This document shows positions 14,301 to 29,300 of a stretch of 64,000 nucleotides of DNA, one piece after another (position 1 is the first letter of the stretch; each line of letters begins with the position of its first letter). Source of the DNA: Melitaea cinxia. Lineage: Eukaryota > Arthropoda > Insecta > Lepidoptera > Nymphalidae. The notes below the pieces were generated by a model, which was given only the letters and a program-made list of their open reading frames with translations, was not told where the DNA came from and ran no database searches. The stretch is from contig NC_059413.1 in assembly GCF_905220565.1 (NCBI RefSeq), forward strand, positions 12,377,501 to 12,441,500. Reading direction: 5' to 3'. The position numbers and the translations under genes were made by a program.

Positions 14301-17300
14301 AGGTTTGGACAAAAAAAAAATACACAGTTTTTTTTAAAAGTATAACTGCGGTTTTGTCTTGTGCGTGTCAAAATGTGTTGGCGATTCATCTCTCCAAATC
14401 TACATTCCGAATCACAGGTACATTCATTTTAACTAATCAATTATAAAATACTAGCGACCCGCCCCGACTTCACACGGTTCCAAAAACTTTTAGTGTTCCC
14501 TTACTATATTATGCATTTATTATACATATTAAATTTTACTCTAGAATCACTCTATTTACTTAAGAAAACTGCATCAAAATCCGTTGTGTAGTTTTAAAGA
14601 TATAAAATACGATTTTAAGACACTCGCGGGACAATTTTCTGACCGTTTGTAACCGTTTCTGACCGTTTATCTATAATATAAAAATGAGTCGCTGAATGTG
14701 TTGCTAAGCGCAAAACTCGAGAACGGTTGGACCGATTTGGCTAATTCTTTTTTTAAAATATTCCTTGAAGTACGAGGATGGTTCTTACGGAGAGAAAAAT
14801 TCTAAAAAAAAAATAATTTTAAATTTCCTGAAAAAGTCTAAAAACAACACTTTTCTATAGTCCCATACAAAAGATTTGTGATAATACTTAAAAGTCAATT
14901 TGAACTTTAATACCATACGATAAAGTTTGTGTTAGGCGATACGAAGTTCGCCGGGTCAGCTAGTTTTAGAATAATTGTGTTTGCTAGCAAACGAAAATAC
15001 CGACTTCAACTACATCGACAAGTAATACAACGCAATTAGAGGAAAAAGATTAAAAAACGCACTAGTCGCCACTACGATAAGATTTCCTTCGATTTCTCTG
15101 GGATCCCATCATCAGATCCTGGTTTCCTTACCAAGGCCACCACCCTTGGGATATCTTCTTTCTAACAAAAAATAGTCAGTAAAATCGGTTCATAACGACG
15201 AAGTTATCCCCGAACAAATAAAAAATAATTGTGTTTGCAAGCAAACGAAGAAAAACCGACTTCAATTATATCGAGAAGTAGTACAACGTAGTTAGACTAA
15301 AAAATAGTCAAGTAAATACGCATTATCAAAGTTTACTCCAAAAGTTGTAATTGGATCTCGATGAAATTTAAATGTGACCACATGATAAACACCGGCTTTC
15401 AATTAAATTAAAAATCATCAAAATCGGTACACCCAGTAAAAAGTTATGCGGATTTTCGAGAGTTTCCCTCGATTTCTCTGGGATCCCATCATCAGATCCT
15501 AGTTTCCTTATCATGGTACCAAACTAGAGATATCTCCTTTCCAACAAAAAAAGAATTATCGAAATCGGTCCATAAACGACGAAGTTATCCCCGAACATAC
15601 ATAAAAAAACATATATACGGTCGAGTTGAGTAACCGCCTCCTTTTTTTCGAAGTCGGTTAAAAATATACCTATATATACCGTCGAATTGAGAAACCTCCT
15701 TTTTTGAAGTCGATTAAAAATGCTCAGAATCTTATAGCCCATTCTACATGGCACGTCTAAGTCATAACTCAAGGAGAGCTAATTATCAAAAGTAATGTTT
15801 TTATTTATGTACTGTGTGGTTATTTACCTTGGTGATATACGTATGAGTGTACCTACATACAAATTCTTTATCTGTGATAACGGTAAGTGATTCATCATGT
15901 CCAACCAAGGTCGGAGTAAGGAAAAATTGTTTTAAAACAGTATAATACTCAATTATAATATATTACGTGTACAGAATTTGACAGTTTTTTTCGTTCTGTA
16001 TTTATATAATTATTATTAAATACGATATTTTATATCAATTTAAATTCACTTTTACTTTCTCATAATACCAAATGGCTATAAAGAATCTTTTACAATAATA
16101 TGTACATTTTCATATCGAATAATTTAATAATATCAATTTTTTGAAGAAATGGCCAGCTTGAACACTACTTATATGTACTAGGCAGTTTGTGATTCTCAGT
16201 TATTAGTTATTTGTATGTTGCAGTACTAAATAAATAATATATAAATAAATATAAACAGAAAAATAATTCATGAAAAAAAAATTAAGTATAATAATAAATA
16301 TACAAATACATGAATTGCTAAGATGTGTTAGTGATTATTGTAGATAGTCCTAAGATAAGACATTTTATTTAACTTCCAAAAGACTTATTTTCTGTTCACT
16401 AAAACACAATTTTAACTTTTTGTTTTCTAATGTTTACGCGAATTTCACTATTTATAATGAAACATGTTGGTGAGTGTGGTGGTGTGACCAGAGCTCCTGG
16501 GGGTTAAATTAAAATAAAAAAAAAATTCGGATTCAATAGCGGTTTATTAAGTTTTTTAGATGCCTGACGGATACTTTACAGCAACTATGGTCACGGCAGG
16601 ACTAAAGTTGTTTGATTGTAATGAGTGAAATTTGCGTAAACATAAGAAAACAACATGAACCAGTACGGACTGGAAATCGCAACTAAAATTTTTATACAGT
16701 TCATTTTTAGCCAAACGTAATCACAAAATATAACGAAACATTGAATCATCACATCTTAACAATCAAATGCCCCGAAATACAACATCAAACTTTGCCCAGA
16801 ATATTTCACATTTAGCAGGTCCATCAAAACTAATATAACTTACGCGCACGTGTGTAGCAAACAATAAGGCCAGAGTCATAGTATATAGTTAATAATCTCT
16901 TTGATGTTAACTGGATGAATAATAAATTATATTGATAGTATTTATCAAAGAGAATTATTGTTACTGTTTTAATACGAATAAATTACACACACTACTCTCT
17001 ACTTATCGTTTCGTACTAAATCACCGTCTAAATCTTCCCTGAACTTCCACAAATATTTCAAGATCGAAATTAACCAAATCGGTCCAACCATCCTCGAGTT
17101 TTAGCGATACAAACGAACAGCAATAGATTATATATACATAGATAGATTAAAAATATATATTACACAAATAAGCGAACTCTTTGCTTTTCTATAGTATAAA
17201 AGTAACTTTAGATTCTCCAACATTTATACCAAAAGCTTTAGCACTCGGGTGCTCAAAATACTCATGCGGCCTAGACAGGCGAATTAATCATTGTATTATT

Positions 17301-20300
17301 TAAGTAACGAAACAGATAACGAAATCATATTGAAAATTATCTCTCTCAAGGCGTCTAGATGGCTCGCGTCTAAGATGATAAAAATTATCTATTTTTATTT
17401 GTCAATAAAAAAATATATAGTTTTTTTATAACATAATTATGATTAAATTGATTAATTGAAAGAGACGATATCGTATAATAAATTAATATCAAAGACTAAG
17501 TGACCGGGCGAAGTTCGTAGTAGCTCATCAATAAAAACAAAGTCAAATTTAATAATGGGCTAGGAACTTTTTTTCACGCAGAACGTGATCTATTACACTT
17601 ACAGCCCCCCCATTTAAAGGAGCACAGTTAGGAATCGAACATCCTGTATACAAGGTATAGTGTGTACGATGAAATAATTAAAGAAATCGATAAAAGACTA
17701 GGAAAGCGAAAAGCGTGATAAGAGAATTCGTTTTACAACGTATTTAAAATAAAAGGCAATTAAATTAAATTGAACATAAAATAAATTAATTTATTATATT
17801 TTCCCTAAAGATTAAATTTAAAAACAAAAACGCACTCAAGGCTAAATTAAGCCAGCATTTATTTTCTATTATAGTAACTTTACTGTAATGTCACGTAAAT
17901 TACGATAAGCGGTTTCGGAGCTAAATATAATAAGGCATTTGAAGTAAATAAGCCTTAATTATATATATTTTTATCCTGTACATTTAACTATCTGATTTGC
18001 CATGACATTGCTTGAGTTTAATAATGTACAATATTTATTTAGCCTACCTTAGGAATAGACAAGATTGCCGGTGTAGGCTGGATGAGGATTGCGGAAAACC
18101 GGGATATCTAGCGCCTTAGGCCTATGTCCAGCAGTGGACTGCAATAGGTTGAATTGACTGACTACTAGCAATAGACAACCGCGTGTCGTACTAAGCATAT
18201 ATATTTATTTAAAATCTATTATATAAAATTCTCGTGTCGCGGTGTTTGTAGTTAAACTCCATCGAAACGGCTTGACCGGCTCTCATGAAATTTTGTGTGC
18301 ATATGGCATTGGGTATTGGGCATTGGGTAGGTCTGAGAATAAAACAACATCTATTTTTCATCCCCCTAAATGTTAAGGGTAGTCCACCCCTAAAAATTTT
18401 TTTTAATTTTTTGATAAATTGACAAGACAACGTTTGCCGAGTCAGCTAGTCTTATATACCTATATAATTCTCGTGTCACAATGTTAGTTAAATACTCCTC
18501 CGAAACGGCTGGACCGATTTTTATGAAATTTTGTGTGCATATCGGGTAGGTCTGAGAATTGGCCAACATCTATTTTTTATACCCCTAAGTTATATGGGGC
18601 CCCTCCCCTTAAGTTTTACTTTAAGGGGTTAATAAAATATATGGCAAAACAACGTTTGCGGGGTCAGCTAGTAATATTATAAGTACTTATGTTAAAAAAC
18701 ATGATTGGACCTGTCGTAATTATTTATTAAGAAATAAACATTATATTTAATTTTCTCAAGCGGCTTTTATATTTATTTTTAATGTTCAAAACAAAATATA
18801 ATTATATAATTAGAATATTAGTAAATACTCTTTACACAAAAAAGCCGATTAGTAAATAAGCAATAACACCCAGATGACTGGCACAAAATGGCAACAACAA
18901 AAAAAAATGAGAAATGAAATTTCTAATTTTGTAACGAACGGTTATGGAACGAATGAAATTCTGAAATGACCGAATGATATAACAATACACAAATATTTAA
19001 AAAAAAGGAATATGTACCGCCATCTGTTGTAGATACAGGTCTGAATCCTGTCCACCTGTCTAGAGAATAAAATTAGCATTTATGTAAGTGCTATTAAGAT
19101 CTAATTATACGTGCATACTTTCAAACTAAACATAACGGGCATTCGCATGCACACAGTCAACAATTATGTACAATTGCTTTATACAACGCTACCAAACTAC
19201 TTTCAATAATTAATATTTATTAAGCTAATAAATATAAATCTCGTAAATACAACAAGAAGCATTAATCTACAAATATTGGTTATGTAAGCGGTTATAATCA
19301 TAATCAGACAACTAACTAAACCCTCGGTTTTATTACAGATTATAACATAATAATTTGATTTAATTTAGGAAACCATTCATTCTTTCTTTCATTCATTCAT
19401 TTAAAAACAATAGTTTTATGCGTAGCTCGAGATTTATCCTGGTGAAGGCGATAAGTCTGCTAAAATACTTCACATCTCTATTAGAAATGTCTTAATGTTT
19501 GTATTATTAAAAAATAAATAATAATCTTAAAATTATTAGCATTTATATCATAGTTAAATTGTGTATAATAGATCTTAATTACAGATTTTTAAGACGGAAA
19601 AGAAGATTCTACTGTTGCCACAGTCCTTGTTTAAAACTTTCTCGAGCTACACTGATGAGCACTATTTCACTATAGACGGTTCTTATATTCAAAAAAGTTT
19701 TGCTTACGAATCGTTAAATTTCGAACATGTCATGTTTAAAACTGAACGTTTCGTTCCAAACCGTTCAATTACGAACGACTTTTCTAAAATGAGTGAACAT
19801 AAGGAATCGTTTTTTGAATATAGAACCTGACTACAATTCATTCATTCATTAGTTTGTCATTTCGCTTCCAAGCAATTGAATTTCGAATAACTTGTTTGAA
19901 CAATTTCAATTGCATAAATTATAAATTATTTTAACTTTCACGGTCAGTATGAAAACTTTTGATTCTATGGAAATTACCGCGATTATTATTTTGAAAATAC
20001 CTTATTTCGGAATCGCGGGCGTTCGCGGGTGTAATAGTTTTTTGTAGGAGTTTCAAAGTATTAAGCGCGGTGAATCCCGTAGAGTCAAAAGTAACCGTAA
20101 ATTAGCTATTTCAACTCACCAGTCGTATCAACGGGACTTCGATGTGGAATGATCGAGTGTATGTATCTCGCCACAAAATGTCCGAATACAGCCTTCAGGT
20201 CGGGGTGGTGCATCATCTCGACGAACTCAGCGAAGTCGAGGTAGCCGGAGTTGTCTCTGTCCGCGAGGCCCATGATCTTGTCAACGACGTTGTCCGGTAA

Positions 20301-23300
20301 ATCGTGGTCATATTCCCTGGACTCGATTATCTCTTTGAGTTCTACGTATGATATCCGACCGTCGTTGTCCTTGTCGTACTGAAAAAGAAAAATATATTTA
20401 GAAAGCCTGATCTCTATATAAAAAAAAAACGGTTAATTTTACTCAAGACCAAGAGCTATTACACCATTTTTAAATACTGTTCTTAAGCACTTTTTATATA
20501 TTAATAAATTAAAAAGTAAAAAACCTTTATTAAAAAACAAGCTTTTATTTGAATGCGCTAAAACGAAAATAGTAAATTTTTACTTTAAAGCTTTTACTAT
20601 CTACTTATAAAGTCATTACATAATTTATATGATAGAAAAGTTTGTCGCGAGATTTACTTATTATTGACATATCGTTAGCACTCAATATCGATAAAAATCA
20701 TACATCTATACTTAATATTATAAAGCTAAAGAATTTGTTTGTTTGCTTGAACGCGCTAATCTCAGGAACTACTGATCCAATTTCAAAAAATATTTTAGTG
20801 TTAGATAGCCCATTTATCGAGGAGGGCTATAGGCTATATATAATCACGCTAAGACCAATAGGAGCGGAGCACCATGAAGAATATTTAAAAATCGGATTTT
20901 TTCCTTTTGAGAGCTTCCGTAGCTAGCCCAAAGTAATGTGTGATACAGCAACTGGCTCGTAATTGTGTATGAATGAAAGCAAGAGATCAATTTTAAACAC
21001 CATTTATCTCCGTGTATGTCAACTGTGTTTAATCCCAAACGAAAAAAAAAACCGACTTCAATGTACATAGACAAGTAATACAACGTAGGTAATTGAAGAA
21101 ATAGTCAATCAAATATGTTAATATTAGGTATAACTCAAAAGTCTTCAGATCTCGAATTAAATTTGAACTGGATCATACCACAAGCAGCGAGTTTCGATGA
21201 AAAAGTGAAAGGTAAACACACATAAAAAATGTCGAATTGAGAACCTCCTTTTTTGGACATAGTTCGAAAAGATTAATCAATATTAATATAATCTAGTTAT
21301 CCATAGGCGATGAAATTACACAATCATCTACGTTTTGTATGAAAATAAAACACGTGTAATGTTAATACCAGAAAATGGTTAAACGTTTTTAAAATCGAAG
21401 CAAACAAAATGTTTCATTCGTGTACAATGTACGTAGTTATCAGGAATTACAGACTTACTAATCACAGTTCAAATGTTTGATCAGTGATTGGCTAAGCCTA
21501 TTCATTGTTTAGGAAGATGATACAAAATACATTGCAGATGGTTTTCACCATATAGAGAACAGTGCTTTATTTATTTATGTACTAATTGTAATCGGTAACA
21601 ACAAAGCAATTGTACACGTGTTACATACATACACACGCACATGCGCATACACGCACAGTCACATACTATTATTGTAATAATAATTAAATAAATTGATTAA
21701 AAATTATATATCATAAAAATAATTGTGACAACCCTGCGGCAATCTGCAAAGCTTCAAAAGTGTTATTGCATATTTTCAGACAGTGCTAATAAATAGTTTT
21801 GTTTGTTTTAGGGCGCTAATCTTGTGATCTACTGAGCCGTGGAAAGTTAAAGGAAATATAAGACCACGAAAACTAGAATCGTTATGGTAAACATAGTTAC
21901 ATCTAAAGCGAAAAAATCTGTTCATGGAGTTCAAATTTGACACGATCTGTGCAAAAAAAGATTGTGATGTTGGTAGATCAGTGACCGATTAAAATTAAAT
22001 CAAGTCAATTTTGTACTGAAAATAGAAAATCTTCATATCATTTTTTCACCTGTGCCATATTCGACAACTTCTGGTTCTGTGTCGAGGTTTGGAAACAAAT
22101 GCAAAAATGTCGATTAATATATTAATACGTGAATCAAAAACTTTGTACCCCTTTTTCTTTGCGCGGACGGAGGAGTATGAAATTTCGCACACATATAGTT
22201 TATATAGAGAAGGAGTGCAGTATGCTACTATTTTTTTTTAAATTATGCATAAAAATACATTACGTCAATAAAAAAAAAAAAAAAAAACGTTACACACACT
22301 ACCATGCATTTGACACACGCATGTATACTCTTTTTTTATTATTATAAAAGTATAGTCTTTGACAACAGAACAGTTATAATTATGGTAGAATTTCGACCAC
22401 TGGGCGACCACTAGTTATTTTAAAAGTATAAACTTAAAACTCATCGTTTACTATAAAAAAAGAACTTAATTGATATTTTATGAATGTTTCAACAGAATCT
22501 TGTACGTGTAGTGGGCAAACAAAAAATAACTAAGACAATTGAATACATTCATTCATTCATTTCGTGCGATGGTTTTAACTGTTGCCAAAAAGCTCGGATG
22601 ATTTCGCCATCATGTAGAATGGAGAATAAAGCACGACTGAAATAGATGATTCTTTATTCACTCACTCACTCACTCACTTCAGCCTATCGCAATCCACTGC
22701 TGGACATAGGTCTCCACAAGTTCGCGCCAAAAATGGAGTGAACTCATGTCCGATTTTATACACTTGGACAGTTTTAACAAATTACAGAAACCGTAAAGGC
22801 AGCCGCTGGATTCAGAGGACCGGACGGAGTGGCGAACATTAGGAGAGGCCTATGTACAGCAATGGACTGTTAAAGGCCGATGGATGGATGGATAGACTGA
22901 AACTGTTTTTATTTTTATTTTAAAGTTATATATTTTGAATCTATTTTACTTGACATCGTCGAAATCATAAGCGCTATTTTGGCACCATGGAAAGCCATTA
23001 ACCCGAATAATGAATGAATTACACTAAAAAAAACCCATATTTATATTACGATCGTAAAGGTATAGATAGTGCAATCGAACTCTAGTTTATTTATTAAGAA
23101 ATCAAAACTTACTTTTACAAGTAGGTTTTAGATATTTTTTTCGTGAATCGTCATTTTTAGCCGACTTCGTCGTTCGGTGATGACTACGTCATTTATGAAT
23201 CGATTTTGGTAATTATTTTTTTGTTGGAAAGGAGATATCCCAAAGTTGCTACTATGATAAGGAAACCAGGATCTGATGATGGAATCCCAAAGCAATCGAA

Positions 23301-26300
23301 AGAAACCCTCGAAAATCGTAGTGACGACTAGTGCGTTTGTTACATTTTTTTACGTCTATTTACGTTGTATGTAATTGAAGTCGGTTTTTTTCGTTTGCGA
23401 GCAAACAGAATTATATGAATTAAAATCATATTAGTTTTTAATATATTAATTATAGTTAATGTGAAGATACCGCCGTGATATAGTTTTTATAGAAAAGAGT
23501 CTGCAAGAAGCCTCGCAATTTCTTAAAAAAAAACAAACAGTCAATTATTGTATAACTTCTATCTTGCATGAAATACAACTCCACTAAACCCAATAAATAA
23601 TAAAAATACCAGTAACCAATTTATTACAATATTTCATTACAATATTTCTTTCAAGATTCTTCATAAGATGCAGCTAAAGTGAAGGCGTAAAAATAAATAC
23701 GAATGCAGACATGTACGTAAAGAACGTTTGATTATTACGTTACACTTATTGAATATTTTACGAGATTCTAATTATGCAAATTATCTACGACAAATGTTTT
23801 TATTTTCCAACACGGATTTTCCTGTTATTCATTATGTTGTTATTCATTATACATCAGATTATTGTTCCAAAAAAAGCCCAAAACTAATTGTGTTTTTAAT
23901 TATTATATCGGCAGCTGCAGGTTATGTGGCAACCATATCCGATTTTTTTGTAACTTCTTATTCATGATAACATTTCTAGATGAAAAAAAAAATATATTAA
24001 AACAAATTTTATCCTTAGTTTTATATAAAAACTCCAGTAATTTTATTCAAAGCATATGACACACACAAGTGTAATAGAGTACACGTATTACGAGTACAAC
24101 TAGCTCTATCAACTAATTTCAGCGCATAGCGACACTTCCTATACTTTTACAATTATTAATAGGAATAATACCAAAATTTACACGGATTAGTCACTAATCG
24201 TTTAAATTTGAAGGAAAACACGTAATCGATTTAAAACATCGACTATATTATTCAACAATTGTCGTATGACTCATACATAAAGGAATATTTCTCTCCGTCA
24301 GGACGCTGTACTTAGTCATCAAATAGGATCAAATCAGTCCCTAGTAGAAGCAACACTAGCTGGACCATAATTGGCATACTATTTGTTTAATAAAAAAAAA
24401 AAAACTCGTGTTTACAAAAGGAGAGTTAAAAAGGAAGGATCAGGGGCTCTTTTAAAATAAACACAACCGATTTTATATGGTTATGCTACCCTGTATCACT
24501 TACATATCCTTTTAAATTTTACTAGCTTACCTGGCGAACTTCGTATCACCGTTTTTTTTTCTTAAATATAATAATTACGTACCTATATCAAAATACAATA
24601 TAGCCTATCTTTCATGTTGAATCAAACTACACATGGTGTGCAAATTTAATCTCGCAAATAATCTCTAAAATCGGTTAAGTAGTTTAGGAGTCCATCGTCA
24701 ACAAACAACGTGGCGCGTAATTTATATTCATATATTAAGATAAGCTTACGCGGAATTGTCCCATAGGCGCGATGATATTTGCATGATGATGTCACCGAAA
24801 ATTGGGAGTCTATAGATGAGATCGCGGTAAATCCCGCCTAAATGGTAGTATTCCTAGCCAAACAGCAATTATCAGTCTCATTAACTGAACATTATATCAG
24901 TAATTTCCATACGCCATTCACGTTAAATGACTTACTTATATTGTATGAGACATGTAATTAGAAATTTATTATTTTTTTAATTCGTTTTATTAAGACTCAT
25001 AACTAAGTAACTATTAAAACATCAAGTCCTTAATTCAAGTTCCTTATAAAACGCTATTTTTTATTAGGGACGATATAAAAATTTAATTTTTTTAAGAAAC
25101 TACATAATATTAGAATTAATTTACAAGAAATAAAATAAAATTGAACATTTAGCTCAACAACTTATTAAAAAAAAAACCTGTTGCATTTATTTCTGCAACA
25201 TACACAAGAACTGCAAATCTTTAAATAAATAAGGTTCAAACTTCAAATATCAACTTATTAATTTCAAACAAGTATAAAGTCGTAACGATGACCGACTTCG
25301 TTTTGGATGATTAGTGACGCACATTATTTGAAAGTGAAAAGTACGTAACGTTGTAGAAAAATACTGTATAGTGACTAAAAATAAACATATAACGACATTG
25401 GAATTTATGAATAATCTTCACGTTTATCAAACTTAAGGATTTTTTTAATGTAACTTTGTAAAAACTCAGTTGATATTTTTTTATGAAGAGCAAGTGCGGA
25501 AATTTTTTGCCGATTCTTTTTTGTAGAGTCTACAATCCAAATCGGTGGATTAATCTTAATCATTCATCCCGAGCCTTTTACAAAGAATTAGAAAACTTAT
25601 AAAAAATTACCCACATTGATCCAGACGTTCCCAAACGCTCAGTAACACGTTTAGCGAATCATATTTTTTTATATAGAACTTTATTGTATATTATATAATG
25701 GTAGATTGAGCACCGAGGTCACTTCGAGTGAAAATAGCGAAAACGAATTTTCACAAATAAATAAAACCTAGTGAGATCGATTTTTTGTTTTTACACAAGG
25801 TCGGCAAACAAGCGTACGGCTCACCAGATGGTAGGTGATTACCGTAGCTTATAGACGCCCGCAACACCAGAAGCATCGCAAGCGCGTTGCAGACCCTATC
25901 CCCAATTCCCCCTAGGAACTCTGGTAACCTTACTCACCAACAGGAACGTAAAACTGCTTGAAAACAGTAGTATTTTATTATTAGGTCCCAGTCGCGCTTC
26001 TCCATATTGGGGTTGCTCCAATTCTGATAAGTGATATAGTTAAGTCTATTTATACCGTTTTGTGATTTTCAACGAGGATGGTTATCAGAAAAAAGTAATT
26101 AATTTTTTTTTGTCTTCTTTTTTGCAAAGTGATTGGTATACCTAAATCTCTTAAAAAATTCGTTAAAATAGGTAGATATTTGTCAAATTGTACCCCTTTA
26201 TCAGTAATGAATCACTGACAGTATTCAAAATTATATATGGTGCTTTGACATTTAAGTACGATTGCATTGAATTTCACGATTAATTTTTGAAAAAATTCAA

Positions 26301-29300
26301 GTAAAGGAGAGTGATAATAATAATAATAATAATAAATAAGTCTAAAGGGTTATATATTTGTCTTATGTTTAAGGGACATTCCGCTAGAATCAATATTCTA
26401 GAGTTTACACAAAGATAAGTTGTGGCGGTAAAGTGATTTTATTGTAAAGGTATCATTTACCTATCACACAATTTAGGCAATTAATAATTGTGAAAAAAAA
26501 TGCAACTCAAAAGGTTTTGTACATGTAAAATTAAAGGTTTAATAAAAAAACTTATATATTGAAAGATAATGTTTTACTCTAAAAAAGAAGATACTCCAAT
26601 TGAACCTAGCTCACTAAGTTCACGAACAAGAATTTTTTGAAACCTTTCTTTTGCTCTTCTGTAAAATGATGATTTTTGACTTGTATCACTTGTCACAGGA
26701 GGCACAGAATTTTACGCCGTCTTAAAACTGTTGCAAATTTTATAAATATCGTTATAACCGTTTTCGAGCGAGTGATTCATCATTTCAGCTTATCACAGTC
26801 CACTGGTGGACACAGGCCTCCACAAGTTCACGACAAAAATATCGCAAACTCATGTGTTTTGCCCATAGTCACCACGCTGGGCAGGCGGGTTGGTGACCGC
26901 AGAGCTGGCTTTGTCGTACCGAAGACGCTGCTGCCCGTCTTCGGCCTGTGTATTTCAAAGCCAGCAGTTGGATGGTTATCCCGCCATCGGTTGGCTTTTT
27001 GAGTTCCAAGGTGGTAGTGGAACTGTGTTATACCTTAGTCGCGTCTTACGACACCCACGGGAAGAGACCTCCTGGCTATCTTCTTCTCGGGGCTATATTC
27101 TTTACTTAGCCACACTGGGATAATATATTCCTAGTCAAACATCAAATTAGTTTAATACCTAGCATAATTTATCTGGCGAAAAATTGGAGCATCATTTTTA
27201 ATGGATCAATTAGAGCTAGAAATCAAATGTACTTAATTTATAGCATCAATTTAGGTGACGCGGATGATGTCACAAGCGTTTTAGATTTTTTTTTTTCTGT
27301 CTGTAAACATGTATTACATAAATTTCTATTGGGCATACATACATTAAATATGGATTTCGTGATATAGGTATTACATTATACATTTGTACTGTTTTACTGT
27401 CTACCGATCTTGATAATTCTTTTTGTTCCATTTAAATTAGAGTGAGATACTGGTACCGTACTTGTCGATGTAATTTAGGGTTTAAAAAAAAACGATTAAA
27501 CAAAAAAAAAGGTTTAGCAAAAGAAGGCAATATGTTCATGTTACTGTTCGTGAGCAAAACGCGTAAAATATAGAAACAGGACTTAAAGAGTACTCTTTTA
27601 TTGGAACAATATTGGTTATAAAGAAGAGTCAAATGCATTCTGCATACAAATTTTGTATTTTTTCTACCACAAAAGATATAAGTACCCATTGTGTAAGATG
27701 CAACACAAGTTTCCTAGTGTGGATTTTTCTTTTATTTAAAAGGTAACATAAGTTGAAATTATTATAAAATAAATTTCAGTTATAATTTTTCTAAAATCGT
27801 AATAATTTCAACAAACAGCCTTATCTTATTTAATTATAAAAAAAATTTAAAAAAAAAAAAACTAAGTACTTATAAATGGTTAGCACACTAGTGTGATCAT
27901 TATATTATTAACTGAGGTAGGGAAAACCTAAATATTATAAAACTGCATTCCAAAATTAATCTTATTCTAAACTATTGCATTGGGAATTTGCCAGCAGAAT
28001 GTTTAATATTGGTAAAAATAATTCAATGTGCTAATACTGTAATAATGAAATTATGAAAATACTGATAATATGTATACAAAGTCTTATCGATTAGTTATCT
28101 GACAAACATATCTATCTATACTATGACTGTTATTAGATATATTATCTGGTTGACTTTTTCCATGTAGTTTGCTTAGTTACTGAAGTTTGAGTTGTGATTA
28201 AAACACATTTTTGTGACGACAGGTTGGCACAGTTTTGATGCATTGCAGGTTGAATCCCCGCCCATGGCAAATACTTGAACAGACCAAATAGAAGTGTGCT
28301 GTGGTCTGGGCTTTTAAGTTTTTTATACCATGTTTGTTGACACTTGATACACAATTTTTCTTTGAGTCTGTAACATTTATAGTTATTCTTATAAGTATTA
28401 TTGTTTATGTTAAATCTGTTTCAAAATGGAAATGGACGGAACATATGATAAAAGAGATAAACGAGAAATGGACAAAAATAATAACGGAGTGGTATCCTAG
28501 GAGTGGAAAAAGAAGCAAAGGGCGACAAATGAAACGTTGGGAAGATGAGTTGCAGAAGGTGGTTGGTCCAGTGTCGATGAGAACAGTGAGAGCTGTCTCT
28601 CACTATCATCAATGTGATAAACTTTAGAGGAGGCCTATGTCGAAGGACAAGCTGTTTGAAACCGATTGTCGATAATAAATTAATATAATAATCCCATTAC
28701 TCCTATTATATTATTATTATTGTTTTATTTTTTTTTATTTATAGTCGATTGTTGAATATTATTAACTTATCAGGTACTAAAAATATGAGTACTCAGCTTA
28801 AATTATTATTTATATAATACTTAATTAACATACAAGTTATTAATCATAACGGAATTTATCCTTCGAATTTTATTTCATTTCAATAAAAAAAAAATATTTC
28901 AAATGCCTGTCTATCATTTACATTTTGTATTGTATGTAGACATTGAAAGAAAACTAGTTTGTGAATTTTGTATCAGTTACACCAACAAGTTAATATTTTC
29001 TTTAAGTACTTTATTTATGAATAACACAAAAAGAGTGATTTTTTTTTTTGTATTCAAATCTTAACTAATAATTTTTACTATTTTATGGTATGTATGTAAC
29101 ATAAATAATATTTCAACATTAGATGTATATTTATAAAATATTATTTAGAAAAAAATTTCAACTGTATGCTCAATATTAACTGCCAGTTAGTCAGCAAAAA
29201 TTCATCATACTTCGGAAAATGATAAAGATAATGATAAGGAAGGATGATGATGAATAATGCTAATGCTAAGCTAAAAAAAAAATCAAGAATGGTCACTCAC

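Larger units (their letters stand above)
4827..20119 (-). other. rho-4-like intron 2 (15.3 kb), repeat-rich
   Basis: Bounded by consensus splice sites. It holds SINEs, Helitron-like elements, the foldback at 13.0-13.5 kb and copies of the 'accgacttcaa' repeat, annotated separately. Between them is unassigned AT-rich DNA. An open frame at 6722-6925 (67 codons, K- and Y-rich) has no recognised motif. No further exon is required by the protein. Confidence 0.8.

Noticed and set aside
19615..19830. 71-codon plus-strand frame
   Set aside because: Built on repeated 'cgaac' and 'ttcg' motifs in AT-rich intron. No recognised domain.
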